DNA of 64,000 nucleotides from Lujinxingia litoralis (GCF_003260125.1 NZ_QHKO01000001.1:186001-250000); one strand, 5' to 3'; positions 45,825 through 54,882 are shown, counted from the stretch's first letter. Notes: generated by a model not told the origin, from the letters alone. Numbers and translations: made by a program.

Positions 45825-46694
45825 TTAGCGCAGGAACTCGATGGTATCTTCGCAGCGACCGTTGGTCAGCTTCTGGCCGGCAGCACACTTGGGCCGCTTC
45901 TGCACGCGAACCTGACGCTTACGGTTGATGACCTCCAGCTCCTCCAACACCTCGCGAAGGGTCGTCTTGGTCACGGTCACCGCTTCGATGTCATCGCGAT
46001 GACGCAGCAACAACATCAGCTTGCCACGGGTCTGCGAGATCACCAGCAGCTCGGCTTCACTGGGGGTCAGCGAGAGCGTCACCGTGCTGTACTGACCACG
46101 GTTGCCCCGGCTATCTCCGGAGGGAATGTCCGAGATCTCCTGGCCGACAGCCAGCAGAGTCACGTTCTGCAAGAGGTTCATCGTGACATATCCGATGCTC
46201 TCCTGACCGCTGGCTTCCGGAATCAGGTTATCTTCGTTACCCACCGGGAAGGTTCCCAGAATGTCGACCCGATCACCAGGCCGCAGCAGGCCGGAAACCC
46301 CGGAGATCGCGTCGACCGGGATGGTCATCGCCCGCTCGCCAGCCGGAATACGCGCCGAAAGGGTCCGCGCGACCTCGGCCACCGCGAAGTCGCTGGTGAG
46401 AATCATCGAGCCCTCTTTAATGGACTCGCTCACCGGCATATCGAGATAGATATCCAGGTCTTGGCTAAGAAGCGGGTTGGCCGGAAGGAACTGCCCGGGA
46501 ACCGACTTGGTGTTGACCAGTTCGCGGCTCAGCAGCGTCCCTGCCTGAATGTCACGAGCCGCCACGACCACGTCACGCGGGTTCGCCAGCAGCTCGTCCT
46601 TTTCCTCCTCGATCTGTGCTGTGTAAAGGTACAGCAAGAAGGCAGCAAACATACCGACGATTACCGCCGCGATGAGTAGTTTCTTTTTGGCCAT
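45825..46694 (-). CDS. cpaB: Tad pilus assembly protein CpaB (SAF domain)
   Basis: 289 residues. One N-terminal membrane helix (LLIAAVIVGMFAAFLLYLYT), then a SAF domain (VVVAARDIQAGTLLSRELV) and the RcpC/CpaB fold, ending in a helix plus tail with two Cys (KCAAGQKLTNGRC), which could form a disulfide or bind a metal. Acts periplasmically in assembly of the secretin or pilus. AAGGA precedes the ATG. It is transcribed as a separate unit, with its own terminator. Confidence 0.92.
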   Translation of the reverse strand: MAKKKLLIAAVIVGMFAAFLLYLYTAQIEEEKDELLANPRDVVVAARDIQAGTLLSRELVNTKSVPGQFLPANPLLSQDLDIYLDMPVSESIKEGSMILTSDFAVAEVARTLSARIPAGERAMTIPVDAISGVSGLLRPGDRVDILGTFPVGNEDNLIPEASGQESIGYVTMNLLQNVTLLAVGQEISDIPSGDSRGNRGQYSTVTLSLTPSEAELLVISQTRGKLMLLLRHRDDIEAVTVTKTTLREVLEELEVINRKRQVRVQKRPKCAAGQKLTNGRCEDTIEFLR

Positions 46695-46983
46695 TCCTTT
46701 CTCTCCTCGCCGAGTGCCCTGATAAAGTGGCCAGGCGCTAGGTACGCCTGCGGGTTAGACTTGACATCTGCAGTGCGGAATATTCCTACACCAGGCGCCC
46801 TGCCGAGGGCAAGGGGACGAGCGCATAAAGACGGACACTCCAGCAACACGAAGGGTTGCGTCCCGGTCCCGTCAGGGGCGTCGGTGAGAAAGGAGAACCT
46901 ATCAGACCATGCTCAAGCCCGCCAGAATTGAGGAGAAGTCTCCGATCCGTCCCGGCCTCTTTAGGTTGGACCTCCGACCATCT
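46695..46983. other. Intergenic region upstream of cpaB
   Basis: About 290 bases. Contains a perfect TTGACA hexamer on the plus strand (46761-46766) without a matching -10 or plus-strand gene, and the ten-base palindrome GGAATATTCC (46777-46786) lying in the cpaB leader, a possible operator. Nothing else is recognisable. Confidence 0.45.
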
Positions 46984-47889
46984 TCAGTACCGAAGCATGC
47001 CGGCCTGGCGGTACCAGCGGGCGGTATCACGAATCGTTAACGCCAGGGGGCGCGAACGCACGCCCAGCTCGCCGGCAGCCTGGTCGCTGAGGAGCGGGAG
47101 CGCACGCAGTGCCCAGTCCGGGGGCCAATGTCGCTTCGACGCAGCAGGACGGGCGCAACCGCCATGCGCGTCTAGAAGTTCCGTGAGTTTTTCCAGGGGT
47201 ACAGGCTTGCCCAACACCGGATAACGCCGCCCTGCCCTGCCTTTTCGGGCCGCCGCAACGATCGCCTGTGCAAGATCACGGGCATCACAGGGGTGAAGCA
47301 CGCCTTCATGCATCGGCATATCGGGGGCAAAGAGGCCGAGCTGATCGCCGCGCACATCCCCTGGCCCCAGCGGAAGGCCCGCAACCACCAGGCACACGTT
47401 CATTCCCTGCGCGACGTAACGGTAGAGTTCCGACTCGACCGCGAGCAGCCCCTGAGTCTGAGGGCTCCCGAAATCCTCGGGAAGCCGAGCCGCCCCTTCG
47501 GCGGAACCGTCGGCCAGGGTTTGCTCTCCGGAGACCACGACGACCCGCGGAATGTGTGCGCGCTGTGCGGCGTCGAGCACTCGGCGAAGCCGGGCCACGC
47601 TTCTCTGGCGCGCCTCCGCAGCCTGGCCCGTCTGGCCCGACCAGCGTTGGGTGTCCGCCACGATCAGGGCCCCGGCCCCGTGCAAGGCCTCACTCCAACC
47701 CGCTTCGCCCTCATCGTTGCGGAGCGTTCGCCAGTCGATCGCCAGATCGCTCAGGTGCCAGCGTGGGGCCTCGGGCGGGACGAGCGCGCGCACACCGATG
47801 CCTTCCTCACAAAGCGCCCGCGCGACCTGCCCCCCTACAAGATTGTCGGCACCGGTCAACGCTACTCGACCCGCGTTTGTGCTTGTCAT
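46984..47889 (-). CDS. NAD(P)-binding extended SDR-type protein
   Basis: 301 residues from ATG 47889 with AGGAAGG upstream. Rossmann start VALTGADNLVGGQVARAL is a degenerate GxxGxxG, with N and L substituted at usual Gly positions but the last G retained. The usual catalytic Tyr-x-x-x-Lys is not in its normal context (VESELYRYVAQGM), so it may be an atypical or non-catalytic SDR. The C-terminal part is substrate-specific. Divergent from the HD gene at 48002. Confidence 0.75.
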   Translation of the reverse strand: MTSTNAGRVALTGADNLVGGQVARALCEEGIGVRALVPPEAPRWHLSDLAIDWRTLRNDEGEAGWSEALHGAGALIVADTQRWSGQTGQAAEARQRSVARLRRVLDAAQRAHIPRVVVVSGEQTLADGSAEGAARLPEDFGSPQTQGLLAVESELYRYVAQGMNVCLVVAGLPLGPGDVRGDQLGLFAPDMPMHEGVLHPCDARDLAQAIVAAARKGRAGRRYPVLGKPVPLEKLTELLDAHGGCARPAASKRHWPPDWALRALPLLSDQAAGELGVRSRPLALTIRDTARWYRQAGMLRY

Positions 47890-48001
47890 CGCCTTCCTGC
47901 TGTTCAATCTCTAGAGCCTCTTTAATCGCACTCCTACCAACGCTCGTTCCGGGTGGTTTGCCGCGCTGCTCGTTCGCCCGACCTTCTCAGGCCCTCTTGA
48001 C

Positions 48002-48595
48002 ATGTCCCAGACAAGCCCCGATGTCGAACAACTTCTGCGTCTTATCAGCCGTGACCAACGCCTGGAATCGCTCCCGCGCACCGGCTGGCAGATCTGCGGA
48101 GTCGATCGCCCTGAATCCATCGCCGCTCACATCCACGGCGTCACACTGATCGCTCTGTGGCTTGCCGACCATCAGCCTCCCCCGGGCGCCAACGTCGAGC
48201 GGGTGTTACGCATTGCCCTGGTTCACGACCTCGGCGAGGCGATGCTCACCGACCTCCCGCGGCCGGTCAAGGAACTCATTGGGAAGGATGTGGTCGACCA
48301 GGCCGAAGATCGCGCGGCAGATCACATTCTGGAGGCCCTGCCCTCCTGGCGTTCGGCCTTTCAGGAGTACCGCCAGGGCCAGACGCTGGAAGCACGTATC
48401 GTCAAGGTGGCCGACCGAATCCAGATGCTGGCCCGCGCCCTGGAGTACCGCCACCAGAAGCGAGGAGAGACCTCACGCTTCTTTGATACCTCCACGAGCT
48501 TTGACGCCCGGGGGGTTCACCTGGCAGCGGAGATATTTCAGGCGTTGCGCCGCCATTTCGATGATAAAACCTGGTTTGATCCGCACTTTGATTGA
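48002..48595 (+). CDS. HD-domain phosphohydrolase (YfbR/HDDC2-like 5'-deoxynucleotidase)
   Basis: 197 residues. HD-domain metal ligands are visible: His43 in AAHIHG, His75-Asp76 in ALVHDLGEA, and a later Asp in VADRIQML. Length and motif order match YfbR/HDDC2, which dephosphorylates deoxyribonucleoside 5'-monophosphates. No membrane segment. Substrate specificity is inferred from the family. Confidence 0.88.
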   Translation: MSQTSPDVEQLLRLISRDQRLESLPRTGWQICGVDRPESIAAHIHGVTLIALWLADHQPPPGANVERVLRIALVHDLGEAMLTDLPRPVKELIGKDVVDQAEDRAADHILEALPSWRSAFQEYRQGQTLEARIVKVADRIQMLARALEYRHQKRGETSRFFDTSTSFDARGVHLAAEIFQALRRHFDDKTWFDPHFD

Positions 48596-48770
48596 CGCCA
48601 GACTAGGCCCCCTGGGGATTGCACCGTCCCGCCTGAAGCACTCGCTTTACAGGGTGCGCTCATTAGGTTAGTTCGATCGTCAGCACATCCCCACCGGCAG
48701 GTTGAGAGTGTCGTCTCCCTTGAGAGTCGAACGCTCCCGGCCTCCCTTATCCCACACTCTGGAGGCGCAC

Positions 48771-49913
48771 ATGTCGCAAATTAAGAACCTGGGCATCACC
48801 GGCTACGATGGTCTTCGTTTTGTCACGCTCGATCTGGAGCGCAGCCGCAAGTTCTACGTCGATATGCTGGACTTCACGCTGATCGCTCGCTCGACTCCTG
48901 CGTGGGAAGATGCCACCGGTGATATGGCTGAGGTTTACCAGGCCGGTGACATCATCATTGAGTGTGTCGAATCGCAGCGGCCGGACAGCTGGGCGGCCTA
49001 CCATCGCAAGTTCCACACCGCCGGCATCGGCACGGTGAACTTCGCGGTGCGCGATATCGAAGAAGCCTTCAAGCGTCTGGAAGAGCGCGGCGCCACGATC
49101 ATCGAAGAGATTCAGACCCATGAAGCCGACGGCGGCACCCGTCGCTCCTTTGAGATCGCCACGCCCCTGGGCAACACCACCTACGGTTTTGTCGAGAAGA
49201 AGGGCTATCAGGGCTACGCCCCCGGCTTCGAGGTCGTGAACACCGGCGGCAACAACCGCTTTAACTTCACCACCATCGATCACCTCACCTCCAACGTGCG
49301 TACGCTCAAGCCGCTGGTCGACTGGTTCCGTGACGTCCTGGGCATGGAGCAGTTCTGGGACATCGCCTTCCACACCAGCGACATCGATCCCACCCGTCAG
49401 TCGGGCTCCGGACTTAAGTCGATCGTGATGTGGGATCCGGAAGGCGGCATCAAGTTCGCCAACAACGAGCCCGCGCGCCCCTTCTTCAACGCCTCGCAGA
49501 TCCAGAAGTACCTGGAAGACTTCGGCGGTGGCGGTGTGCAGCACGCGGCCTTCAACCTCGACGACATCATCGCGTCCATCGAAGAGATGGAAAGCAAGGG
49601 CATCGAGTTCCTCCACACCCCGCCGAGCTATTATCAAGCCGCTCCGGGACGGATGGCCGAGCAAGGCGTTTCGAAGATCGATGAAGACTACGAGGTGCTC
49701 CAGAAGCACGGCATCCTCATCGATGGCGAAGACGAGAAGTACCTGCTGCAGATCTTCATGAAGGAAGCTGCGCTCTACTACAATCAGCCCGAAGCCGGTC
49801 CCTTCTTCATTGAGCTGATTCAGCGCAAGGGCGACAAGGGCTTTGGGGGCGGAAACTTCCGCGCCCTCTTCGAAGCCATTGAACGCGATCAGGTCGAGCG
49901 CAGCCGCGCCTGA
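48771..49913 (+). CDS. hpd: 4-Hydroxyphenylpyruvate dioxygenase
   Basis: 380 residues; converts 4-hydroxyphenylpyruvate to homogentisate in tyrosine catabolism, also the entry to plastoquinone-like or pigment routes. The three iron ligands are visible: His171 (TIDHLTSNV), His258 (VQHAAFN) and Glu348 (FIELIQRKGDKGFGGGNF). The ATG has GGAGG seven bases upstream. No other homogentisate pathway gene is in the window. It ends before a pair of GC-rich hairpins. Confidence 0.95.
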   Translation: MSQIKNLGITGYDGLRFVTLDLERSRKFYVDMLDFTLIARSTPAWEDATGDMAEVYQAGDIIIECVESQRPDSWAAYHRKFHTAGIGTVNFAVRDIEEAFKRLEERGATIIEEIQTHEADGGTRRSFEIATPLGNTTYGFVEKKGYQGYAPGFEVVNTGGNNRFNFTTIDHLTSNVRTLKPLVDWFRDVLGMEQFWDIAFHTSDIDPTRQSGSGLKSIVMWDPEGGIKFANNEPARPFFNASQIQKYLEDFGGGGVQHAAFNLDDIIASIEEMESKGIEFLHTPPSYYQAAPGRMAEQGVSKIDEDYEVLQKHGILIDGEDEKYLLQIFMKEAALYYNQPEAGPFFIELIQRKGDKGFGGGNFRALFEAIERDQVERSRA

Positions 49914-49925
49914 TCACGCAGCCAA

Positions 49926-49994
49926 GCCCTCGGTTCGAGGGCCACTGGCCATGCATAAGATACGTCGCGAGGCCGGCCCCAGGGCCGGCCTCGC
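49926..49994 (+). terminator. Two strong GC hairpins after hpd, possible terminator
   Basis: First hairpin at 49926-49942 (seven-base arms GCCCTCG / CGAGGGC, loop GTT). Second at 49967-49994 (thirteen-base perfect arms around CA). Neither has a U run, so they may be a Rho-type or incomplete terminator, or a processing site. They separate hpd from the Fur-like box. Confidence 0.4.
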
Positions 49995-50024
49995 GGCCTC
50001 TGAGAGCGACGCCAGATCACACCT

Positions 50025-50045
50025 AATTGATATTAATTATCAATT
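50025..50045 (+). promoter_or_regulatory. Fur-box-like palindrome upstream of the PhnD-like gene
   Basis: Perfect eight-base arms AATTGATA (50025-50032) and TATCAATT (50038-50045) separated by TTAAT. The core 15 bases match the 7-1-7 Fur box TGATAATNATTATCA at all positions but one. AT-rich in a GC-rich genome. A TTGACG hexamer at 50051-50056 starts six bases downstream, so the site could control a promoter there. Fur control is inference. Confidence 0.65.
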
Positions 50046-50149
50046 TCCCCTTGACGCTAAGGCCTGTGGTCTTAATCAATGGCGGCGTTCCGCTGGCACG
50101 ACGCAGTGCGTACCGGCCCTATGATCAATCTTCTGCATGGAGCATGTCG

Positions 50150-51106
50150 ATGTCCTGCCACACCGCAACTCTTCGCCACGCGGCGCTACTGACCCTACTG
50201 GGTGGGGCGCTGGCGCTGGGCGCCTGCGAGAAGTCCGAGCCCGAAGCCACCGAGGCCACCGAAGCGACCGAAGCGACCGAAGCGGCGCAGGAAGGAGCCG
50301 AAGAGGTAGAGCTGACCTTTGCCTTCCAGCCCCAGGAGAATCCGGAAGGCCTGCAGCTCGACGCCGAGAAGTTTGCTGAGTTCATCGAAAAAGAGACCGG
50401 CTACGACGTAGAGATCTTTCTTCCCACCAACTACTCGGCCGTCGTCGAAGCGCTGCGCTCCGAGAACGCCGACGTCGCCTACTTCAGCGGCCTGCCCTAC
50501 CTGGTGGCCCACGAAAACGCCGGCGCCGAGCTCCTGGTCGTCGAAGAGCGCGACGGTCACCCCTATTACTACTCGCAGTGGTACGCGCTGGCCGACAGCG
50601 ACATCGATTCGCTAGCCGACCTCAAGGGCCGCTCGATCGCGTTTACGTCGCCGACCTCCACCTCAGGCTACCTCTTTCCGCTGGGCAAGGTCATTGATGA
50701 GGGCTACCTCAAGGCCGATCAGGATCCGACGGAGTACTTCTCCAACGTGATCTACGCCGGCGGCTATCAGCAGGCTCTGCTGGCCCTGGTCAATGGTCAG
50801 GTCGACGCGGCCGCCGCCTCGGACTACGCCCTGCAGCAGTATCTGGACGAGGACCAACGCGCCAAAGTCAAAGTCATCGAACGCCAGGGACCGGTGCCCA
50901 CCCACGGCATTGCCATCCGCGGCGACCTCCCCCAGGAGGTCAAAGACAACGTGCGCGACGCGCTGCTCAAGCTCAACGAGCCGGAGAACGCCGAGCTGCT
51001 GGAGAGCGTGTACGGCGCCGATCGCATCGTCGCCCGTGGTCACGACGAGCACGTCAGCGAACTCAAGCGTATGCGCGACCTGGTCGGCTATGAGCCGCGC
51101 TTCTAA
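50150..51106 (+). CDS. PhnD-like periplasmic substrate-binding lipoprotein
   Basis: 318 residues from ATG 50150 (GGAG eight bases upstream; another ATG at 50144 has no useful ribosome spacing). Signal peptide ends in lipobox LGAC (Cys about 25), then a Glu-Ala-Thr repeat (EATEATEATEATEA). The mature domain has the phosphate/phosphite/phosphonate-binding protein fold: DVEIFLPTNYSAVVEALRS, VAYFSGLPYLVA, LKGRSIAFTSPTSTSGYLFP. The ligand is uncertain and may not be phosphonate. It is followed by the fused ATPase-permease gene, 42 bases later. Confidence 0.88.
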   Translation: MSCHTATLRHAALLTLLGGALALGACEKSEPEATEATEATEATEAAQEGAEEVELTFAFQPQENPEGLQLDAEKFAEFIEKETGYDVEIFLPTNYSAVVEALRSENADVAYFSGLPYLVAHENAGAELLVVEERDGHPYYYSQWYALADSDIDSLADLKGRSIAFTSPTSTSGYLFPLGKVIDEGYLKADQDPTEYFSNVIYAGGYQQALLALVNGQVDAAAASDYALQQYLDEDQRAKVKVIERQGPVPTHGIAIRGDLPQEVKDNVRDALLKLNEPENAELLESVYGADRIVARGHDEHVSELKRMRDLVGYEPRF

Positions 51107-51148
51107 CTCTGGAGCCCGCCGGGCATCACCATTCGCAGGAAGACCGAG

Positions 51149-52762
51149 TTGAGTGTTGTACGGGTTGAAAATCTTTGCCTGAGCTATCCGACCACCTCGC
51201 AGCCCGTGGAGGCGCTGCGAGGGATCACCTTCTCGGTGGCCGCCGGTGAGCGTGTGGCAATCGTCGGGCGCAGCGGGGGCGGAAAGTCCTCGCTGCTGCG
51301 CGTACTCAGCGGGCTCCTCGCCCCCAGTGCGGGCAGCGTAGAGCTGGCTGGTTTTCGCATCGCGGCCGGCCAAACTGCCCCGCGGGCGATGTACGAGAAG
51401 GTGGGGCTGGTCTTCCAGAACTACGGACTGGTCCCGCAGCTCAGCGCGATTCAGAACGTGCTCTGCGGCCGACTCTACCACCAGCCCTCGGCCGCCAGCA
51501 TGGTGCGCTTTCCCACCGACGAGCGTTCCCGAGCCATCGAACTCCTCGACGACCTCGGGTTGGGCGAGCGTATTCACACGCGCAGTTCGCGCCTCAGCGG
51601 GGGGGAGCAGCAGCGCGTGGCCATCGCGCGACTGCTTCATCAGTCCCCCCAGGTGATGCTGCTCGACGAACCTATCGCCAGTCTTGATGTGCACTGGGCC
51701 GGCCGGGCCATCGATCGCCTGGCCGGCTCGGGCACCCGTGATCACCAACGTGCGGTGATCATGGTGCTTCACGACCTGAACATGGCCCGCGAGTTTGCCG
51801 ACCGCGTGCTCGTTATGCATCACGGCGAACTCGTCTTCGATGGCCCTCCCGAGCAGGGCTGCCGAGTACTGGAAGCCTTGGCGATCGACGAGCCTACCGA
51901 TGGCGCCCTCGGCCCCACAGAACTCGCCCCCGCCTCGGCTGCGCGCACCACCGATGACGAAGCCCGCCCCGCTACTCCGGCGCCGCTTCCCATCGACGGG
52001 ATGTGGGGCAAAGGCTCCTTCTACGTGTTGCTCGCCATACTGATCGCCGGCCTCTACATCTGGTCGGCGATGGGCGTGGACTTTTCGGTAAGCCGCATCT
52101 TTGGCAACTTTGACCACGCCGCAAACTTCCTCTCGCGCATGCTGCCGCCGGACTTCTCGGTCAGCGCCAACGTGGCCCGGAGCCTGCTGGAGACAGTGCA
52201 GATGGCGCTGATCGGCACCACCCTGGCCGCCATCGTCTCCCTGCCTATCGCCACGCTGGCCGCCCGCAACATCTCGGCGCGCCCCTTTCAGGTGGTGGCG
52301 CGCCTGGTGCTCAACCTCCTGCGCACCATACCCAGCATCATCTGGGGGTTGTTTTTCGTGGCGATCGTCGGTCTGGGCCCCTTCCCGGGCATCCTGGCGC
52401 TGACCTTTTACGCGGCCGGCTACCTGGGCAAGTTCTACTACGAGGGGATCGAATCGATCGATCCGCGCCCCCTCCAAGCTCTGCGCACCGTCGGGGCCAC
52501 GCCGCTGCAGCGGTTTCGCTTCGGGGTCTTCCCCCAGGTGCTCCCGCTGATGCTCGGCTACACCCTCTACATGCTGGAGTACAACGTGCGCGCAGCCTCC
52601 ATCCTCGGGGTGGTCGGTGCCGGCGGTATCGGGTTCTACCTCTACACCTACATCAACAACTTCCAGTACGACCGCGCGGCCACGGCCCTGCTCTTTTTGC
52701 TGGCGGTGGTCACGGTGCTCGACGCGGTGAGTTCACGCGTCCGGGCGCGATTGATGAGCTGA
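51149..52762 (+). CDS. PhnC-PhnE fusion ABC transporter (ATPase plus permease)
   Basis: 537 residues, start TTG 51149 with AGGA about eight bases upstream. Residues 1-240 are an ABC ATPase: Walker A GRSGGGKSS, Q-loop VFQNYGLVPQL, signature LSGGEQQRV, Walker B MLLDEPIASLD, H-loop VLHDLN. A linker of about 55 residues rich in Ala, Thr and Pro leads to residues 295-537, a PhnE-like permease with six helices and the family-type EAA region (GYLGKFYYEGIESIDPRPLQALRTVGA). The fusion makes half-transporters that would dimerise. In normal Phn operons these are two genes. Confidence 0.92.
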   Translation: MSVVRVENLCLSYPTTSQPVEALRGITFSVAAGERVAIVGRSGGGKSSLLRVLSGLLAPSAGSVELAGFRIAAGQTAPRAMYEKVGLVFQNYGLVPQLSAIQNVLCGRLYHQPSAASMVRFPTDERSRAIELLDDLGLGERIHTRSSRLSGGEQQRVAIARLLHQSPQVMLLDEPIASLDVHWAGRAIDRLAGSGTRDHQRAVIMVLHDLNMAREFADRVLVMHHGELVFDGPPEQGCRVLEALAIDEPTDGALGPTELAPASAARTTDDEARPATPAPLPIDGMWGKGSFYVLLAILIAGLYIWSAMGVDFSVSRIFGNFDHAANFLSRMLPPDFSVSANVARSLLETVQMALIGTTLAAIVSLPIATLAARNISARPFQVVARLVLNLLRTIPSIIWGLFFVAIVGLGPFPGILALTFYAAGYLGKFYYEGIESIDPRPLQALRTVGATPLQRFRFGVFPQVLPLMLGYTLYMLEYNVRAASILGVVGAGGIGFYLYTYINNFQYDRAATALLFLLAVVTVLDAVSSRVRARLMS

Positions 52763-52830
52763 CCCCTCCTTATCGTTGGAATAGGCGTGAAGGCCGCTTA
52801 GCTTTTAGAAGTTAACGCTCATCGGCCCCC

Positions 52831-52859
52831 TGTCTGCGCCGCCTTTGTCGGCGCAGACA
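52831..52859 (+). terminator. Perfect hairpin between transporter and GGDEF genes
   Basis: Eleven-base arms TGTCTGCGCCG / CGGCGCAGACA with loop CCTTTGT, 20 bases before the next ATG. No U run. It could be an incomplete terminator of the transporter gene or a leader structure of the diguanylate cyclase gene. Confidence 0.4.
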
Positions 52860-52878
52860 CACGCGAGAGTCCCACGAG

Positions 52879-54879
52879 ATGTTGAGGCAGGTGCTAATCG
52901 TCCTGAAGGATGAGGAGCGAGCCACGCGGCTTCAAGACGCGCTCGGCGACCTCCATACCTGCGCTCTGCTCCGAGCGCCGAGCCCTCCAGACGCGCTGGA
53001 ACACGACTTGCGCTCTGTCCAGGCGCTGGTCATCGACGCCGATGCGCTGGAGCAGGGGCACGCCGAGGTGCTCGCACGCTGGCGTCTCACCGAGCCTCCC
53101 CCCCTTGTACTCACCCTGGGAGAAAGCCCGAGCGCTGATCTTTGGCTGCCGCCCGGCACGCCCGACGCCGAGCTCGCACTGACCATTCAGCGCCACCTCC
53201 ATGCCTCCCCCTCTCCCTACGGCAGCCTCTCCGAAGAATCCGTGGTGGTGCTCGAAGAAGGCGCGCGACGTCAGGACTTCATCGCCACTCTCGATATCGA
53301 GACCGCCTATCTGCGCCACCTCCTTGAAGAACTGATGGCCGGCCGCCTCCCCGCGCGCTCACTAAGACAGGCCATCGCCCCGATGGAAGACGCCGCACGG
53401 CACTTTGAGTTAACCCCCGTCAGCGACGCGCTCGCCGCGCTTAGCAAGCCGCTTCGCACACTTCATACGGCATCGGAGCCAGCCTCCCGGCCCGACATAC
53501 TCCACCGACTTCCCACGCTCTTTGCGCGAGTGCGTCAGCGCGTGCGCGAAGCCCAGCTTGCGACGCCTCCCTCGGCGCTGAATTCAGCTGGCGAGGGGCG
53601 CGCGCTAACCGTGGTCGTCATCGATTCCGATGAAGCCTACCTCAAGCGGGTGGAGCGTTTTGCCGAGCAGTTCATGATCCCTCTACGAAGCGCGACCACA
53701 GTCGACGAGGCCTGCTACAAGGTGCAGACACCGCTGCTCGCCGGCGTCTTGCTCACCCTGCAGCCCTCGATGTCACGGGCTCGCCAGGCCGAGGACATCC
53801 GCCGACTTCAAGAGGCCTCAGAGCTCAAGCATCTGCCACTGGCGCTGGCCTGTCCTGAGGAGACCTCGCTGGATCGCGTCCACGGCCTCTGGGCGGGGGC
53901 TTCACAGATCGTGGCCAAACCTGTCAGCGCGGTGAGCTTCTCGCAGATTGCTCAACGCCTGGCCATCAGCCGCCGCGCCCATCAGTCGTGTGCGCTCATC
54001 CTGGATCCCGAGGGTGATTTCGCCTCAGAAGTGGCTCGCCACCTCGGCGAGCAAGATGTGGCGGTGCATTATCGCCCCGACGCCTCGTCGATCTTTGATG
54101 AGCTGGAGCGGCACCGCCCCGATCTTCTGCTGATGAACGCCGAGCTCCCGGGAATCTCTCCCTTCGATCTGTGCCGCTCCCTGCGAGCGGTGCCGCGCTG
54201 GCAAGACCTCCCCATCGTGCTCTTTAGCTCCACTGCCTCCTCGTCGGCGCGTCTGGCAGCGTATGAGGCCGGCGCCGATGACTTCATTTTAAGCAACCTC
54301 TCGCGAAACGAGTTACTGGCGCGTCTCAACGTGCGAATGACGCGTGCGCGCCAGGCCCGAGAGCGCGCCGATCGCGACGTGCTCACCGGCCTCCTGACGC
54401 GTCGCGCCTTCCTGGAGCAACTCGCCGCGCGCATGGCCGAGGTCACCCGGCACCACCGGCGACTGGTCTTTGCTATCCTGGATGTCGATCACTTCAAACG
54501 GGTCAACGACCACCACGGCCATCCCGCCGGCGATCGCGTACTGGCCACGCTGGGGCGTCTGCTTCAGGACCGCTTTCGCATCGAAGATCTGCGGGCACGC
54601 TGGGGCGGTGAGGAGTTTGTCGTCGTGCTGGTCGACGAGGCCATCGACACCTCGGCCCGGGCGCTCCAGCGGGTCCATGACGAGCTATGCGCGATGCAGT
54701 TTGAGGGAGAATCGGGACGCGCTTTTTCGGTGAGTTTTAGCGCTGGCCTGGCCGCCTATCCCGACGATGGTGGCGACGCCGAGGCGCTGCTCAGCGTGGC
54801 CGACGCGCGCCTGCTTCGCGCCAAACGCGCAGGTCGGCGCCGCATTGAGATCGGACGAGGTCCCCCTCAGTCGCCCTGA
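52879..54879 (+). CDS. Diguanylate cyclase with degenerate receiver domains
   Basis: 666 residues. The C-terminal GGDEF domain has GGEEF (576-580) and, five residues upstream, RIED, a complete RxxD inhibitory site, so it should make c-di-GMP. The N-terminal part has three receiver-like domains (about 1-115, 240-365 and 365-490), but the usual phospho-accepting Asp is replaced in the second (VLLTLQPSM) and third (LLMNAELPG), and the first lacks the receiver signature. Between the first and second lies a helical histidine-phosphotransfer-like region (YLRHLLEELMAG). The response may depend on fold contacts rather than phosphorylation (inference). Confidence 0.88.
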   Translation: MLRQVLIVLKDEERATRLQDALGDLHTCALLRAPSPPDALEHDLRSVQALVIDADALEQGHAEVLARWRLTEPPPLVLTLGESPSADLWLPPGTPDAELALTIQRHLHASPSPYGSLSEESVVVLEEGARRQDFIATLDIETAYLRHLLEELMAGRLPARSLRQAIAPMEDAARHFELTPVSDALAALSKPLRTLHTASEPASRPDILHRLPTLFARVRQRVREAQLATPPSALNSAGEGRALTVVVIDSDEAYLKRVERFAEQFMIPLRSATTVDEACYKVQTPLLAGVLLTLQPSMSRARQAEDIRRLQEASELKHLPLALACPEETSLDRVHGLWAGASQIVAKPVSAVSFSQIAQRLAISRRAHQSCALILDPEGDFASEVARHLGEQDVAVHYRPDASSIFDELERHRPDLLLMNAELPGISPFDLCRSLRAVPRWQDLPIVLFSSTASSSARLAAYEAGADDFILSNLSRNELLARLNVRMTRARQARERADRDVLTGLLTRRAFLEQLAARMAEVTRHHRRLVFAILDVDHFKRVNDHHGHPAGDRVLATLGRLLQDRFRIEDLRARWGGEEFVVVLVDEAIDTSARALQRVHDELCAMQFEGESGRAFSVSFSAGLAAYPDDGGDAEALLSVADARLLRAKRAGRRRIEIGRGPPQSP

Positions 54880-54882
54880 TGC

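Noticed and set aside
46761..46766. Perfect TTGACA hexamer on the plus strand
   Set aside because: No matching -10 at 16-18 bases and no plus-strand gene follows for over a kilobase.
50260..50300. Simple-sequence DNA repeat in the PhnD-like gene
   Set aside because: It is an in-frame Glu-Ala-Thr linker after the lipobox and needs no other explanation.
52831..52859. Riboswitch for c-di-GMP in front of the GGDEF gene
   Set aside because: Only a simple hairpin is visible; none of the conserved c-di-GMP riboswitch pairings can be recognised.
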